Positions 53,592 through 61,910 of a stretch of 64,000 nucleotides of DNA are shown here, in pieces (position 1 is the first letter of the stretch; each line of letters starts with the position of its first letter). Made by a program: the position numbers and the translations under genes. The notes beneath the pieces were generated by a model, which worked only from the letters and a program-made list of their open reading frames with translations, was not told the DNA's origin and made no database searches. The DNA comes from Aminomonas paucivorans DSM 12260 (GTDB lineage Bacteria; Synergistota; Synergistia; Synergistales; Synergistaceae): NCBI RefSeq assembly GCF_000165795.1, contig NZ_CM001022.1:2079812-2143811 (forward strand), given 5' to 3'.

Positions 53592-54233
53592 CTACCCCCG
53601 CAGGTACCGGTAGACGGTCTGCTCCGAGACCTCCAGACGCCGCGCCACGGCCCCCACCGCCCCCCTGAGCAGAAAGATGCCCTTGCGGTCCAGTTCCTCC
53701 ACCACCCCGCGCTTCTCCTCCACGGTCATCCTCCCGGGCTCCACGCCCCGGTCCCGGATGGCCCGTTCCAGCTGCAGGTTCATGAGGTTTTCGATGGAAA
53801 GATGGATGGGCGGGTCCTCCCGGTCCGGAGGGGAAACCTCTCCCAGGGAAAGCAGACGTCCCAGGGTTTCGTGGGCCTCCCGGAGCCGGGACAGGTCCTG
53901 GTTGAGGGAGAGCATGCCCACGATCCGCCCTTCGTCGTCCCGGAGGAAGAGGCTGGAGAGACGCAGGGCCTTGCCCCCCTCCGCCAACCGACCGGGGTAG
54001 TGGGCCCGGTAGTCCTGCCCCTGGCTCTCCCGGAGCACCTCCAGAGCGTAGTCCGTCACCGAGTCTCCCACGGAGCGCCCCGTGACCTGGCCGTTGCGGA
54101 TCGCCAGGATGGAACGCTCCGGGTCCCTCAGGTCGTGGAGGACCACCTCGCAGTCCTCTCCCATCACGTCCCCCAGAAAATCCACCAGGGGACGGGCAAA
54201 ACGGAGGATCTCGTCGGCCTTCGTGGAGAGCAC
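53592..54233 (-). CDS. YheO-like (DauR-type) PAS/HTH transcriptional regulator
   Basis: This 213-residue regulator has an N-terminal PAS-like YheO domain (about 10-120; VVLHDLRDPERSILAIRNGQ, LFLRDDEGRIVGMLSLNQDL) and a C-terminal helix-turn-helix (LDRKGIFLLRGAVGAVARRL, then EVSEQTVYRYL). It is encoded directly before ssnA in the same direction and most likely controls the purine cluster, either by sensing a pathway metabolite or by autoregulation. The start GTG 54233 directly abuts GGAGGAG, an unusually short spacing, so a start a few codons downstream is possible. A promoter-like site lies upstream. Confidence 0.85.
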   Translation of the reverse strand: MLSTKADEILRFARPLVDFLGDVMGEDCEVVLHDLRDPERSILAIRNGQVTGRSVGDSVTDYALEVLRESQGQDYRAHYPGRLAEGGKALRLSSLFLRDDEGRIVGMLSLNQDLSRLREAHETLGRLLSLGEVSPPDREDPPIHLSIENLMNLQLERAIRDRGVEPGRMTVEEKRGVVEELDRKGIFLLRGAVGAVARRLEVSEQTVYRYLRG

Positions 54234-54289
54234 CTCCTCCCACGCTTTCCTGACACTTTTTCTATCATGACGAGGAATTCATTTCATCC

Positions 54290-54319
54290 ACCCTACTCCC
54301 TGCGCCGACTCCCTGTCAA
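54290..54319 (-). promoter_or_regulatory. Candidate promoter of the regulator/purine cluster
   Basis: Minus-strand TTGACA (54314-54319), 18-base spacer, TAGGGT (54290-54295). The -35 is perfect, the -10 weak (three of six), as expected for a promoter needing an activator such as the adjacent regulator. It lies 57 bases before the GTG start. Confidence 0.35.
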
Positions 54320-54400
54320 CGCCTCCGCCGCAAAGAGAAGGGGCCGGTCGAGGGAGTCCCCGAGCGGCCCCGAACGTCTGCGCGGGTAGGCGAAACGCCC

Positions 54401-55426
54401 TTACTCTTCAAGCCTCCGGAGGATCCGGGGGATCAGGTCGTAGAGGTCTCCGCAGAGCCCCAGGTCCGCCACCCGGAAGATGGGGGCCTCCGGGTCCTTG
54501 TTCACCGCCACGATGGTCCCGGCGGTCTGCATCCCCGCCAGATGCTGCACCGCCCCGGAGATGCCCGCGGCCACGTAGAGCTTGGGGGACACCACCCGGC
54601 CGGAGAGGCCCACCTGGTGGGGGTACTCGATCCACCGGGCCTCCACCGCCGCCCGGGAGGCCCCCACGCCGCCCCCCAGAGCCCGGGCCAGCTCCCGAAG
54701 CAGTGCGAAGCCCTCGGGACGGCGCAGCCCCTTGCCCCCGGAGACCAGCACGTCCTCCTCCTCGATGCCCCGCCCCGCCGCGGCCCGACGAAAGGCCCGG
54801 GGGCACACCGACCCGGCGCGGGCCTCCTCGGGGAGGTCCAGGATCCGGACGGTCCCCCTGCGGTTCGGGTCCGGGGCAGGAAGGGGGAAGTTCCGGGGAC
54901 GCACCGTGGCCATCTGGGGCCGATGGGCGCTCGTGCGGATGGTGGCCATCACGTTGCCCCCGATGGCGGGTCGGGTCTGGAGAAGCCCCCCCGTCTCCGG
55001 GTCCAGATCCAGGCCGGTGCAGTCCGCCGTGAGGCCCGTGCGCAGCCGCGCCGCCGCGGCGGGAAGCACGCTGCGGCCGTTGGTGGTGGCTCCCGCCAGG
55101 ACCACCTCCGGCTTCTCCCGCTCCACCGTCCAGGCCAGGGCTCGGGCCTGGGCGGCGGCGTCGTAGGCCTCGAAGGCCGGGGCCTGGGCCAGAAGCACCC
55201 GGTCCGCCCCTGCGGCGATGAGGGCATTCGGGTCCGGCAGCCGGTCCCCCGCCAGGACCAAAGCGGTGACGGTACCGCACCCCCCTCCTGCGGCGCGACG
55301 ATCCGCCAGCTCCCGGGCCTTGCCCGTCAGCTCCAGGCTCACGGGGTGCAGGGCCTCCGAAACGGGACGCATCTCCCCCAGCACCAGGAAGCCCGCCGCG
55401 GCGGCGGGGTCCACCAGAGACCGCAT
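54401..55426 (-). CDS. etfA: Electron transfer flavoprotein alpha subunit
   Basis: This 341-residue FAD-binding subunit has the C-terminal FAD domain motifs VLVSGGKGLRRPEGF, LGGGVGASRAAVE, YPHQVGLSGRVVSPKLYVAA, GISGAVQHLAGM and IVAVNKDPEAPIFRVADLGL. The N-terminal half has Etf domain I (VVLAGATTNGRSVLPAAAAR). The start ATG 55426 overlaps the last base of the etfB stop (TGATG). EtfAB passes electrons from acyl-CoA or other flavin dehydrogenases. No dehydrogenase gene is adjacent, so its partner is elsewhere; a link to the purine cluster is possible but not shown. Confidence 0.95.
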   Translation of the reverse strand: MRSLVDPAAAAGFLVLGEMRPVSEALHPVSLELTGKARELADRRAAGGGCGTVTALVLAGDRLPDPNALIAAGADRVLLAQAPAFEAYDAAAQARALAWTVEREKPEVVLAGATTNGRSVLPAAAARLRTGLTADCTGLDLDPETGGLLQTRPAIGGNVMATIRTSAHRPQMATVRPRNFPLPAPDPNRRGTVRILDLPEEARAGSVCPRAFRRAAAGRGIEEEDVLVSGGKGLRRPEGFALLRELARALGGGVGASRAAVEARWIEYPHQVGLSGRVVSPKLYVAAGISGAVQHLAGMQTAGTIVAVNKDPEAPIFRVADLGLCGDLYDLIPRILRRLEE

Positions 55427-56232
55427 CAGGCCGCCCCCCTTCCGGAGGCCCTCAGGCCCCGTTCCGCCAACAGGTCCATCAGGGCGTCCAGCCCCGCCTC
55501 CAGGTCCGCCCCGGCGTACACCTCGCCCCGCCGGGCCACCTGGGGGGTGGCGATGCGCACCACCCGGGTGGGGGAACCGGAAAGCCCCAGCTCCTGCGGG
55601 TCCAGCCCCAGGTCCGGGGCGGTCAGACGTTCCAGGGGGGCCCGACGGGCCCTCTTCTTGCCCTCCAGGGTGGGCATGGGGGAATCGTTGAGGTGGCTCA
55701 GCACCGTGAGCAGGCAGGGGAAAGGAAGGTCCTGCTCCAGGGTTCCCTCCTCCACCACCCGCTCCACCGTCACCCCGTCCTCCCGGGGCTCCCAGCCTCC
55801 CACGTAGGTGGCGAAGGGCAGCTCCAGGAGGGTGGCCACCTCGGGGCCCACCTGCCCCGTCTCCCCGTCCGTGGCCTTTTCCCCCGCCAGGACCAGGTCG
55901 AAGGGCCCCAGGCGGCGCAACCCCTCCGCCAGCGCCAGGGAGGTGGCCCAGGTATCCGCCCCCGCGAAGGCCCGGTCCGTGAGCAGCACCCCCCGGTCCG
56001 CCCCCAGGGCCAGGGCCTCCCGGAGGGCCCCCTCCGTCTGGGGAGGCCCCATGGAGACCACCATCACGGAGCCCCCGAAGCGGCGTTTCGCCTCCAAGGC
56101 CGCCTCCAGGGCGTTGAGGTCCAGGGGATTGAGGATGGCCCCCACTCCCTCTCGCACCAGGGTTCCCTTCTCCGGGTCCAGGACCACGTCGTCCGTGTCC
56201 GGCACCTGTTTCACCAGAACCGCCAACTCCAT
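55426..56232 (-). CDS. etfB: Electron transfer flavoprotein beta subunit
   Basis: This 268-residue partner of EtfA has LAVLVKQVPDTDDVVLDPEK at the N-terminus, LNPLDLNALEAALEAK, ALALGADRGVLLTDRAFAGA, LAGEKATDGETGQVGPEVA (the ETF beta signature) and LTVLSHLNDSPMPTL, with the usual length. ATG 56232 (MELAVLV) is preceded by GGGAGGTG; the longer frame is not needed. The gene is divergent from the CoA-disulfide-reductase-like gene across 133 bases. Beta subunits bind AMP or a second FAD in bifurcating types; this sequence does not let me say which. Confidence 0.95.
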   Translation of the reverse strand: MELAVLVKQVPDTDDVVLDPEKGTLVREGVGAILNPLDLNALEAALEAKRRFGGSVMVVSMGPPQTEGALREALALGADRGVLLTDRAFAGADTWATSLALAEGLRRLGPFDLVLAGEKATDGETGQVGPEVATLLELPFATYVGGWEPREDGVTVERVVEEGTLEQDLPFPCLLTVLSHLNDSPMPTLEGKKRARRAPLERLTAPDLGLDPQELGLSGSPTRVVRIATPQVARRGEVYAGADLEAGLDALMDLLAERGLRASGRGAA

Positions 56233-56365
56233 AGCCGCACCTCCCACGTACAAGTCCCGCCATTATGCCACAGGGCATCCTGCGGGGCCCCAAAACCCGT
56301 ACAATGCGACGAGAAAGCCCCGCCCGAGGGGCGGGAAGCCCGAACCGGAGAAGGAGGGGTTTGCA

Positions 56366-57727
56366 GTGGCGAAACGACGCATCGTGGTGGTGGGGGGAGA
56401 CGCGGCGGGGATGAGCGCCGCCTCCCAGGCAAGGCGGCTGGACCGGGACCTGGAGATCCGGGTGTTCGAACGGGGACCCCACACCTCCTACTCCGCCTGC
56501 GGCATCCCCTACCTGGTGGCGGGGCTGGTGGAGGACCCGAGCCGCCTGGTGGCCCGCACCCCCGAGGAGTTCCGGGAGCAGGGCATCCACGTGTCCACCC
56601 GCCACGAGGTGACGGCCCTGGACCCTTCCTCCCGACGGGTGACGGTGCACGACCTGGTGGGGGGGCGCCTCTTCGAGGAGCCCTACGACGACCTGCTCCT
56701 GGCGACGGGGGCCACCCCCCTGCGCCCTCCCGTGCCGGGGATCGACGCGGCGGGGGTCTTCGGGGTCAGCACCCTGGTCAGCGGCGTGGCGCTGCTGCGC
56801 TTCGTGGAGGAGCAGCGTCCCCGGAAGGTGGTGGTGGTGGGAGGGGGTTACATCGGCCTGGAGATCGCCGAGGCCTTCAACTGCCACCGGGGCCTGGAGG
56901 TGAGCCTGGTGGAGCGGGCCCCCCAGGTGATGGGCACCCTGGACCCGGACATGGGGGCCCTGGTCTCCCAGGCCCTCCGGGAGGTGGGGATCCGTCTCTT
57001 CCTGGAGGAGACCCTCCAGGGGGTGGAGGTCCGGGACGGCCGGGCCGTGGGGGTCCGTACGGACAAACGGCTCCTGGAGGCGGACCTGGTGGTGCTGGGC
57101 CTGGGGGTGGTACCCCAGACGGAGCTGGCCAAACGGGCGGGGCTGGCCCTGGGGGTCCGAGGGGCCCTGGTGGTGGACTCCCGGATGCGCACCCCCACGG
57201 CGGGGATCTGGGGGGCGGGGGACTGCGCCCAGACCTTCAACCTGGCAAGCCGCCGCCCCTTCCACGTGGCCCTGGGGACGGTGGCCAACAAGATGGGCCG
57301 GGTGGCGGGGATCAACCTGGCGGGGGGGGATGCGGTCTTCCCCGGGGCCCTGGGCACGGCGGTCTGCAAGATCTGCAAGTACGAGGCGGCCCGCACGGGG
57401 CTGCTGGAGCGGGAGCTGACGGAGCTGGGCATCCCCTGGACGGGGGCGACCATAGAGGAGAGCACCCGGGCGGGGTACTACCCCGGGGCGGGGGACATGA
57501 CGGTGAAGCTCCTGGCGGAGCGGCCCTCGGGGCGCATCCTGGGAGGGCAGATCGTGGGCATCGAGGGGGCGGCCAAGCGCATCGACGTGGTGGCCACGGC
57601 GATCCGGGGAGGCTTGACCGCCCAGGACCTGGTGGACCTGGACCTGAGCTACGCCCCTCCCTTCTCCCCGGTGTGGGATCCCGTGCAGGTGGCGGCCCGG
57701 CGACTCCTGTCCCTGCTGAAGGATTAG
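56366..57727 (+). CDS. CoA-disulfide reductase-like FAD/NAD(P) oxidoreductase
   Basis: This 453-residue flavoprotein has an FAD motif RIVVVGGDAAGMSAASQARR at the N-terminus, a single redox cysteine in TSYSACGIPYLVAG (C43 type, as in CoADR and NADH oxidase/peroxidase), an NAD(P) site VVVVGGGYIGLEIAEAF (about 155-171) and a second FAD stretch IWGAGDCAQTFN. The C-terminal dimerisation domain ends LSYAPPFSPVWDPVQVAA, common in CoADR/NOX enzymes. It probably reduces CoA-disulfide, polysulfide or oxygen with NAD(P)H. The start is GTG 56366 with AAGGAGG eight bases before it. A short hairpin (cccgcccgaggggcggg) lies in the leader. Confidence 0.9.
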   Translation: MAKRRIVVVGGDAAGMSAASQARRLDRDLEIRVFERGPHTSYSACGIPYLVAGLVEDPSRLVARTPEEFREQGIHVSTRHEVTALDPSSRRVTVHDLVGGRLFEEPYDDLLLATGATPLRPPVPGIDAAGVFGVSTLVSGVALLRFVEEQRPRKVVVVGGGYIGLEIAEAFNCHRGLEVSLVERAPQVMGTLDPDMGALVSQALREVGIRLFLEETLQGVEVRDGRAVGVRTDKRLLEADLVVLGLGVVPQTELAKRAGLALGVRGALVVDSRMRTPTAGIWGAGDCAQTFNLASRRPFHVALGTVANKMGRVAGINLAGGDAVFPGALGTAVCKICKYEAARTGLLERELTELGIPWTGATIEESTRAGYYPGAGDMTVKLLAERPSGRILGGQIVGIEGAAKRIDVVATAIRGGLTAQDLVDLDLSYAPPFSPVWDPVQVAARRLLSLLKD

Positions 57728-57762
57728 GCCCGAAGGGGAGCGGGGCGTGCTAGGATCGGACC

Positions 57763-58824
57763 ATGAGACGGCGCCTCCACCCCCTGATCGCAAGCATCCT
57801 CGTCAGCCTCGCCTTCACTGCGGGGTTCCTCTTCTCCCACCACCGCCCCCCGGAGGCGGCGGAACGGCATTCCTTCGCCCTGGGAACCCTGGTGCACCTG
57901 AAGCTCTACGGCCCCGGGGCGGAAGATGCCCTGGACGGGGCCCTGGATCGGTTGAACGAACTGGAGGACGCCTTCTCCGTCCACCGGGTGGGATCCGATG
58001 TGGCCCGGATCAACGAGTCCGCAGGGAGAGAACCCGTTCCGGTCCGTCCGGAGACGGACCGGGTGCTCCGCCTGGCCCGGGAGGTGGCCCGGGCCTCGGG
58101 CGGAGCCTTCGACCCCACCGTGGGACCCCTGGTCTCCCTCTGGGGCATCGGGACCCCCGCCGCCCGGATCCCCGGGAAGGAAGAGATCCTCCGGACCCGG
58201 GGGCTGGTGGGCTGGCGGGACCTGATCCCCCCGGACGGGACGGAGAAGGGCTGGAAGCTGGCCCGACCCGGCCAGGCCCTGGACCTGGGGGGCATCGCCA
58301 AGGGATACGCGGGGGACGACCTGGCGGAGCGTCTGCGCCGCCGGGGCATCCTTGCAGGCCTTCTGGACCTGGGGGGGAACATCCTGGTCTTCGGCCCTCA
58401 CCCGGGAGGGGGAAACTGGACCATCGGGATTCAGGACCCCCGCAAACCCCGGGGGACCCCCCTCGGATCCGTGACCCTGGAGGAGGGAACGGTGGTGACC
58501 TCCGGAGTCTACGAGCGGTTCTTCGAACAGCAGGGGGTCCGCTACCACCACCTCCTGGATCCGGCCACGGGCGTCCCCGCCCGTTCGGGGCTCCTGTCGG
58601 TGACGGTGGTGGCGAGTAGCTCCGCCCTGGCGGACGCCCTCTCCACGGCCCTCTTCGTCCTGGGACCGGCACGGTCCCGCTCCCTCCTGGCCCGCTACCC
58701 CGCAGAGGTCCTCTTCGTGACGGAGGATCGGAAGATCCTCCTCACCCCGTCCCTGAGGAGGCGCTTTCGCCTCACGGACCGGTCCTTCACCCTCCGGGAC
58801 CTGCCCGGGGAGAAGGCCCCGTGA
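57763..58824 (+). CDS. apbE: FAD:protein FMN transferase (ApbE)
   Basis: This 353-residue protein has an N-terminal signal or anchor helix (about 7-26, PLIASILVSLAFTAGFLF) and a periplasmic ApbE domain: LGTLVHLKLYG, FSVHRVGSDVARINESAG, FDPTVGPLVSLWGIG, ALDLGGIAKGYAGD, LLDLGGNILVFG, GTVVTSGVYERFFEQ and HHLLDPATGVPA. ApbE attaches FMN covalently to a Thr of target proteins, notably RnfG and RnfD. Those genes lie about 4 kb away on the other strand, which supports this role. It overlaps the NusG-II gene by 4 bases (GTGA). Confidence 0.94.
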   Translation: MRRRLHPLIASILVSLAFTAGFLFSHHRPPEAAERHSFALGTLVHLKLYGPGAEDALDGALDRLNELEDAFSVHRVGSDVARINESAGREPVPVRPETDRVLRLAREVARASGGAFDPTVGPLVSLWGIGTPAARIPGKEEILRTRGLVGWRDLIPPDGTEKGWKLARPGQALDLGGIAKGYAGDDLAERLRRRGILAGLLDLGGNILVFGPHPGGGNWTIGIQDPRKPRGTPLGSVTLEEGTVVTSGVYERFFEQQGVRYHHLLDPATGVPARSGLLSVTVVASSSALADALSTALFVLGPARSRSLLARYPAEVLFVTEDRKILLTPSLRRRFRLTDRSFTLRDLPGEKAP

Positions 58825-59207
58825 AGCCCCTGGACCGGTGGGTCTTCGGCCTCCTGGGGGCCTGCGCCCTGGGAGGGGCCCTGGCGTTCCTCCCGGGGAA
58901 CCGGGAGAGAGGCTCCCTTCCGGTGGCGGAGATCCTCCAGGAGGGTCGGGTGGTGGAGCGGGTGGTCCTGGACCCCGCCGCCCCTCCCCGGGAATGGGTC
59001 CTCTCCTCCCCCGGCGGGGGGGTCAACCGGGTCCGTCTGGAGGGGGGGCGCATCCGCATGGTCGAGGCGAACTGCCCGGACCGGGACTGCGTCCGGGCGG
59101 GCTGGCTGGACCGTCCCGGCCAGGCGGCGGTCTGCCTGCCCCATCGGGTGGCCTTGAGGGTTCGGGGCACCGGGAAGGGAGAGGATCTGGATGGGATCTC
59201 CCAGTAG
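58821..59207 (+). CDS. NusG domain II-containing protein (Rnf-associated)
   Basis: This 128-residue protein with an N-terminal membrane segment (about 7-24) has a small periplasmic domain of the NusG-II type: NRVRLEGGRIRMVEANCPDR, then CVRAGWLDRPGQAAVCLPHR; the Cys pair (NCPDRDC) and the closing CLPHRV are constant in this family. Such genes regularly lie beside rnf or apbE and a Gx transporter, but no reaction is known. The start is GTG 58821, overlapping apbE. Its end overlaps the next gene by 17 bases, so translation of the three is probably coupled. Confidence 0.88.
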   Translation: MKPLDRWVFGLLGACALGGALAFLPGNRERGSLPVAEILQEGRVVERVVLDPAAPPREWVLSSPGGGVNRVRLEGGRIRMVEANCPDRDCVRAGWLDRPGQAAVCLPHRVALRVRGTGKGEDLDGISQ

Positions 59208-59736
59208 ACGCCTCGTCCTGGACGGGCTGCTGGTGGCCTTGGGGTTGGCGGTGCACCAGGCGGAGGCGGCCCTCCCCCCCCTGCTTCCGGGAGTGAAGCC
59301 GGGGCTGGCCAACGTCTTCGGCCTGGTGGCCTTCGTGGCCCTGGGGTGGCGGGACGCGGCGGCGGTGACCCTGCTTCGGGTGTTCCTGGGGGGGCTTTTC
59401 TCCGGCCTGGGGCTGGCCTTTCTGTGCAGCCTCGGGGGAAGCCTGGCGGCCCTGGCGGCCCTGATCCTGCTGGGGCGGTTCGTCCCGGATCGCCTTTCCC
59501 TGGAGGGCTTGAGCGTGGCCCAGGCGGGGGCCTTCAACCTGGCCCAGCTCCTGGTGGTGGCCCTTCTGCTGGGGAGCTGGGGGGTGGCCCTCCCCTACGC
59601 TCCCCTTCTGGCCACGTCGGCCCTGGTCACGGGACTGGGGACGGGGCTCCTGGCCCGGATGCTGCTGCGGCATCCCTTCCTGGCGACGTCCCCCCTTCCC
59701 GGCGGATCCTGCGAAACCGAAAGGAGACAGCCATGA
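59191..59736 (+). CDS. Gx transporter family membrane protein
   Basis: This 181-residue protein has about five membrane helices (LVLDGLLVALGLAVHQ, ANVFGLVAFVALGW, AAVTLLRVFLGGLFSGLGLA, LGGSLAALAALILLG and later). LPGVKPGLANVFGL is the marker of the Gx transporter family, also annotated as heptaprenyl diphosphate synthase component I. It commonly follows the NusG-II gene near rnf/apbE. Transport substrate is unknown; a flavin-related or prenyl-related function has been suggested by context only. It overlaps the following gene by 4 bases (ATGA). Confidence 0.87.
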   Translation: MGSPSRRLVLDGLLVALGLAVHQAEAALPPLLPGVKPGLANVFGLVAFVALGWRDAAAVTLLRVFLGGLFSGLGLAFLCSLGGSLAALAALILLGRFVPDRLSLEGLSVAQAGAFNLAQLLVVALLLGSWGVALPYAPLLATSALVTGLGTGLLARMLLRHPFLATSPLPGGSCETERRQP

Positions 59737-60434
59737 ACCTTCGCATCGACGCCCCTCTCCTCGCCACCTTCCCGGAAGCCCGGGTGGGCTGGCTGGTGGC
59801 CTCCGTGGTCCCCGTTTCCTTCCATCCGGAGGTGGAACGCCTCAAATCGGGTCTGGAGGCCCACCTGAACGCCCTGGGGCTGGACGAAACGAACCTGCCC
59901 CGCCACCCCGACGTGGCCCGGTGGCGGGAGACCTACTCCCGCATGGGGGTCAAGCCCAGCAAGTACCGCAGCTCCCTGGAGGCCCTGGCCCGAAGGGTGC
60001 TGAAGCACCAGGGACTGTGGGACGTGTCCGACGTGGTGGACGGGTACAACGCCCTGTCGGTGCGCCACCTCCTTCCCATGGGGGCCCACGACGTGGACCT
60101 GCTTTCGGGGGACCTGACGCTGCGCTTCGGAAGGGAGGGGGAGGTCTTCCAAGGCCTGGGTGACCTGAACGAGACGGTAGACCCCCGGCAGGTGGTCTAC
60201 GCCGACGAGAAACGCGTCTGCTGCTGGCTCTGGAACCATCGGGACTGCCGGGACGTGGTGGTGAGCTTCGACACCCGACGGGCCCTCTTCCTGGTGGATC
60301 AGGCCTTTCCCCCGGTCCACTCCTCCCCGGAGGCGATCCTGGGGGATCTGGAATCCCTGCTTCTCGCCCTGGGGCACCACCCGGAGGCCCGAGGGGTGCT
60401 CTCCGCCTCCTGCCCGGAGACGCCCCTCCCCTAG
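59733..60434 (+). CDS. B3/B4 tRNA-binding domain protein (PheT B3/4-like)
   Basis: This 233-residue cytoplasmic protein resembles the B3/B4 editing-type domain of phenylalanyl-tRNA synthetase beta subunit, as a stand-alone form: WRETYSRMGVKPSKYRSSLE, LEALARRVLKHQGLWDVSDV, VDGYNALSVRHLLPMGAHDV, DLLSGDLTLRFGREGEVF. Free-standing relatives may hydrolyse mischarged tRNAs, but their role is not settled. The start ATG 59733 follows AAGGAGAC. It is the last gene before a strong hairpin terminator. Confidence 0.88.
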   Translation: MNLRIDAPLLATFPEARVGWLVASVVPVSFHPEVERLKSGLEAHLNALGLDETNLPRHPDVARWRETYSRMGVKPSKYRSSLEALARRVLKHQGLWDVSDVVDGYNALSVRHLLPMGAHDVDLLSGDLTLRFGREGEVFQGLGDLNETVDPRQVVYADEKRVCCWLWNHRDCRDVVVSFDTRRALFLVDQAFPPVHSSPEAILGDLESLLLALGHHPEARGVLSASCPETPLP

Positions 60435-60446
60435 ACCGGGAACAGA

Positions 60447-60486
60447 ACGCGGCCCCTCCCCGCAGGATGGCGGAGAGGGGCCGCGT
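60447..60486. terminator. Hairpin terminator between B3/B4 gene and rnfB
   Basis: ACGCGGCCCCTC (60447-60458) pairs with GAGGGGCCGCGT (60475-60486), a 12-bp perfect stem with a 16-base loop between convergent transcripts. The plus side continues cttctcgtttccg, so it can serve that strand; on the minus side the tail is ttctgttccc. Confidence 0.75.
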
Positions 60487-60508
60487 CTTCTCGTTTCCGC
60501 TCGTTTCC

Positions 60509-61324
60509 CTACCGGTCCACCCGGTGCTCCAGGAAGAGGATGGCCTTGGTGGGACACTTGTCCACGCACAGGCAGCACTGGGTGCACTTGTCCGGGTCGA
60601 TGCGGGCCAGGTTGTTCTCCACGTGGACCGCGTCGTTGGGGCACGCCTTGACGCATAGGCCGCAGCCGATGCACCCCACCTGACAGGCCTTTTTCACGTC
60701 CGGTCCCCGGTGGGTGGAATGGCAGGCCACCCGCACCCGCTGGTCCAGGGGGACCAGCTCGATCAGCCCCTTGGGACAGAGGGTGACGCAGGCCCCGCAG
60801 CCCACGCACTTGGCCTCGTCCACCCGGGCCACGGAGTTCTCGATATGGATGGCGTCGAAGGGGCACACGGCCACGCAGGTGCCCAGCCCCAGACAGCCGA
60901 AGGAACAGGCCTTGTGCCCGCCCCCCGGGAGCACCACCGCCTCCCGGCAGTCCGCCGCCCCCTCGTAGAGACAGCGCCACCGGGCCACGTCGGGGGTCCC
61001 CTTGCACTTCACGAAGGCCACCCGGCGCGCCGAGGCCTCCACGGAGACCCCCATGATCTTCGCCAGAGCCTCCGCCAGTTCCGCCCCCCCGGCGGCGCAG
61101 AGGTTGGGCTTCGCCCCCTCCAGCACCACCGCCTCGGCGTAGGCGTCGCACCCGGGAAAGCCGCAGCCGCCGCAGTTCGCCCCGGGAAGGCGCTCCCGAA
61201 CCTGTTCCACCCGAGGATCCGTCTCCACGTGGAACCGCTTGGAAGCATAGGCGAGGAGAAGGCCGAAGACCAGGCCCAGCCCTCCCAGGATCAGCGCCGG
61301 ATAGAGAATGCCCTGCAGGTCCAT
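60509..61324 (-). CDS. rnfB: RnfB, iron-sulfur subunit of the Rnf complex
   Basis: This 271-residue subunit of the ion-pumping ferredoxin:NAD+ oxidoreductase has a membrane anchor (about 8-27), then the Fe4S domain ANCGGCGFPGCDAYAEAV (C51, C54, C59 plus the Cys in NLCAAGG), followed by several CxxCxxC ferredoxin-type clusters: CLGLGTCVAVCPFDAIH, CVGCGACVTLCPKGL, CIGCGLCVKACPNDAVH, CTQCCLCVDKCPTKA. The multi-cluster C-terminus is typical of anaerobes such as Acetobacterium. RnfB takes electrons from reduced ferredoxin. It is the last gene of the rnf operon, 10 bases after rnfA. Confidence 0.96.
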   Translation of the reverse strand: MDLQGILYPALILGGLGLVFGLLLAYASKRFHVETDPRVEQVRERLPGANCGGCGFPGCDAYAEAVVLEGAKPNLCAAGGAELAEALAKIMGVSVEASARRVAFVKCKGTPDVARWRCLYEGAADCREAVVLPGGGHKACSFGCLGLGTCVAVCPFDAIHIENSVARVDEAKCVGCGACVTLCPKGLIELVPLDQRVRVACHSTHRGPDVKKACQVGCIGCGLCVKACPNDAVHVENNLARIDPDKCTQCCLCVDKCPTKAILFLEHRVDR

Positions 61325-61334
61325 GACGGCCCTC

Positions 61335-61910
61335 CTAGATCAGTCCCGTGAAGCCCATGAAGGCCACGGCCATGAGCCCCGCGGTGACCAGGGCGATGGG
61401 AAGCCCCCTCATGCACCGGGGCATGGTGTCGCTGGTTTCGATGCGCTCCCGAAGTCCCGCCATGAGGACGATGGCCAGGAGGAACCCGATGGAGGCGCCC
61501 ACCGCGTTCACCAGGCTCTCCACCAGGCCGTAGTTCTGGTTCATGTTGATCACCGCCACCCCCAGCACGGCGCAGTTGGTGGTGATGAGGGGCAGGAAGA
61601 TCCCCAGGGACTTGTAGAGCCCCGGCTGGGTCTTCTTCACCACCACCTCCACGAACTGAACCAGGGCGGCGATCACCAGGATGAAGGACAGGGTGTAGAG
61701 GTATTCCAGTCCCAGGGGGACCAGCACCAGGTTGTACAGCAGCCAGGTCATGAGGGAGGCCAGGATGATGACGAACACCACCGCCACCCCCATACCCTTG
61801 GCGGTGCCCACCTTCCCCGAGACCCCCAGGAAGGGGCAGCACCCCAGGAACTGGGAGAGGAGGATGTTGTGGACGAAAATGGCGCCGAAGAAGATCCCCA
61901 GCAGGCTCAT
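61335..61910 (-). CDS. rnfA: RnfA, membrane subunit of the Rnf complex
   Basis: This 191-residue protein with six helices, homologous to RnfE and NqrE/NqrD, has conserved FVHNILLSQFLGCCPFLGVS and FLPLITTNCAVLGVAVINM, each with the Cys or loop that coordinates the shared in-membrane iron-sulfur centre. ATG 61910 overlaps the rnfE stop (ATGA); the frame extends into rnfE without meaning. With RnfD and RnfE it forms the ion-conducting core that couples ferredoxin oxidation to Na+ or H+ export. Confidence 0.96.
   Translation of the reverse strand: MSLLGIFFGAIFVHNILLSQFLGCCPFLGVSGKVGTAKGMGVAVVFVIILASLMTWLLYNLVLVPLGLEYLYTLSFILVIAALVQFVEVVVKKTQPGLYKSLGIFLPLITTNCAVLGVAVINMNQNYGLVESLVNAVGASIGFLLAIVLMAGLRERIETSDTMPRCMRGLPIALVTAGLMAVAFMGFTGLI

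Noticed and set aside
54234-54400. Riboswitch (purine or molybdenum cofactor type) before the purine cluster
   Set aside because: The 167 bases before the regulator show no purine-aptamer or Moco-aptamer pattern; only a promoter-like pair was seen.
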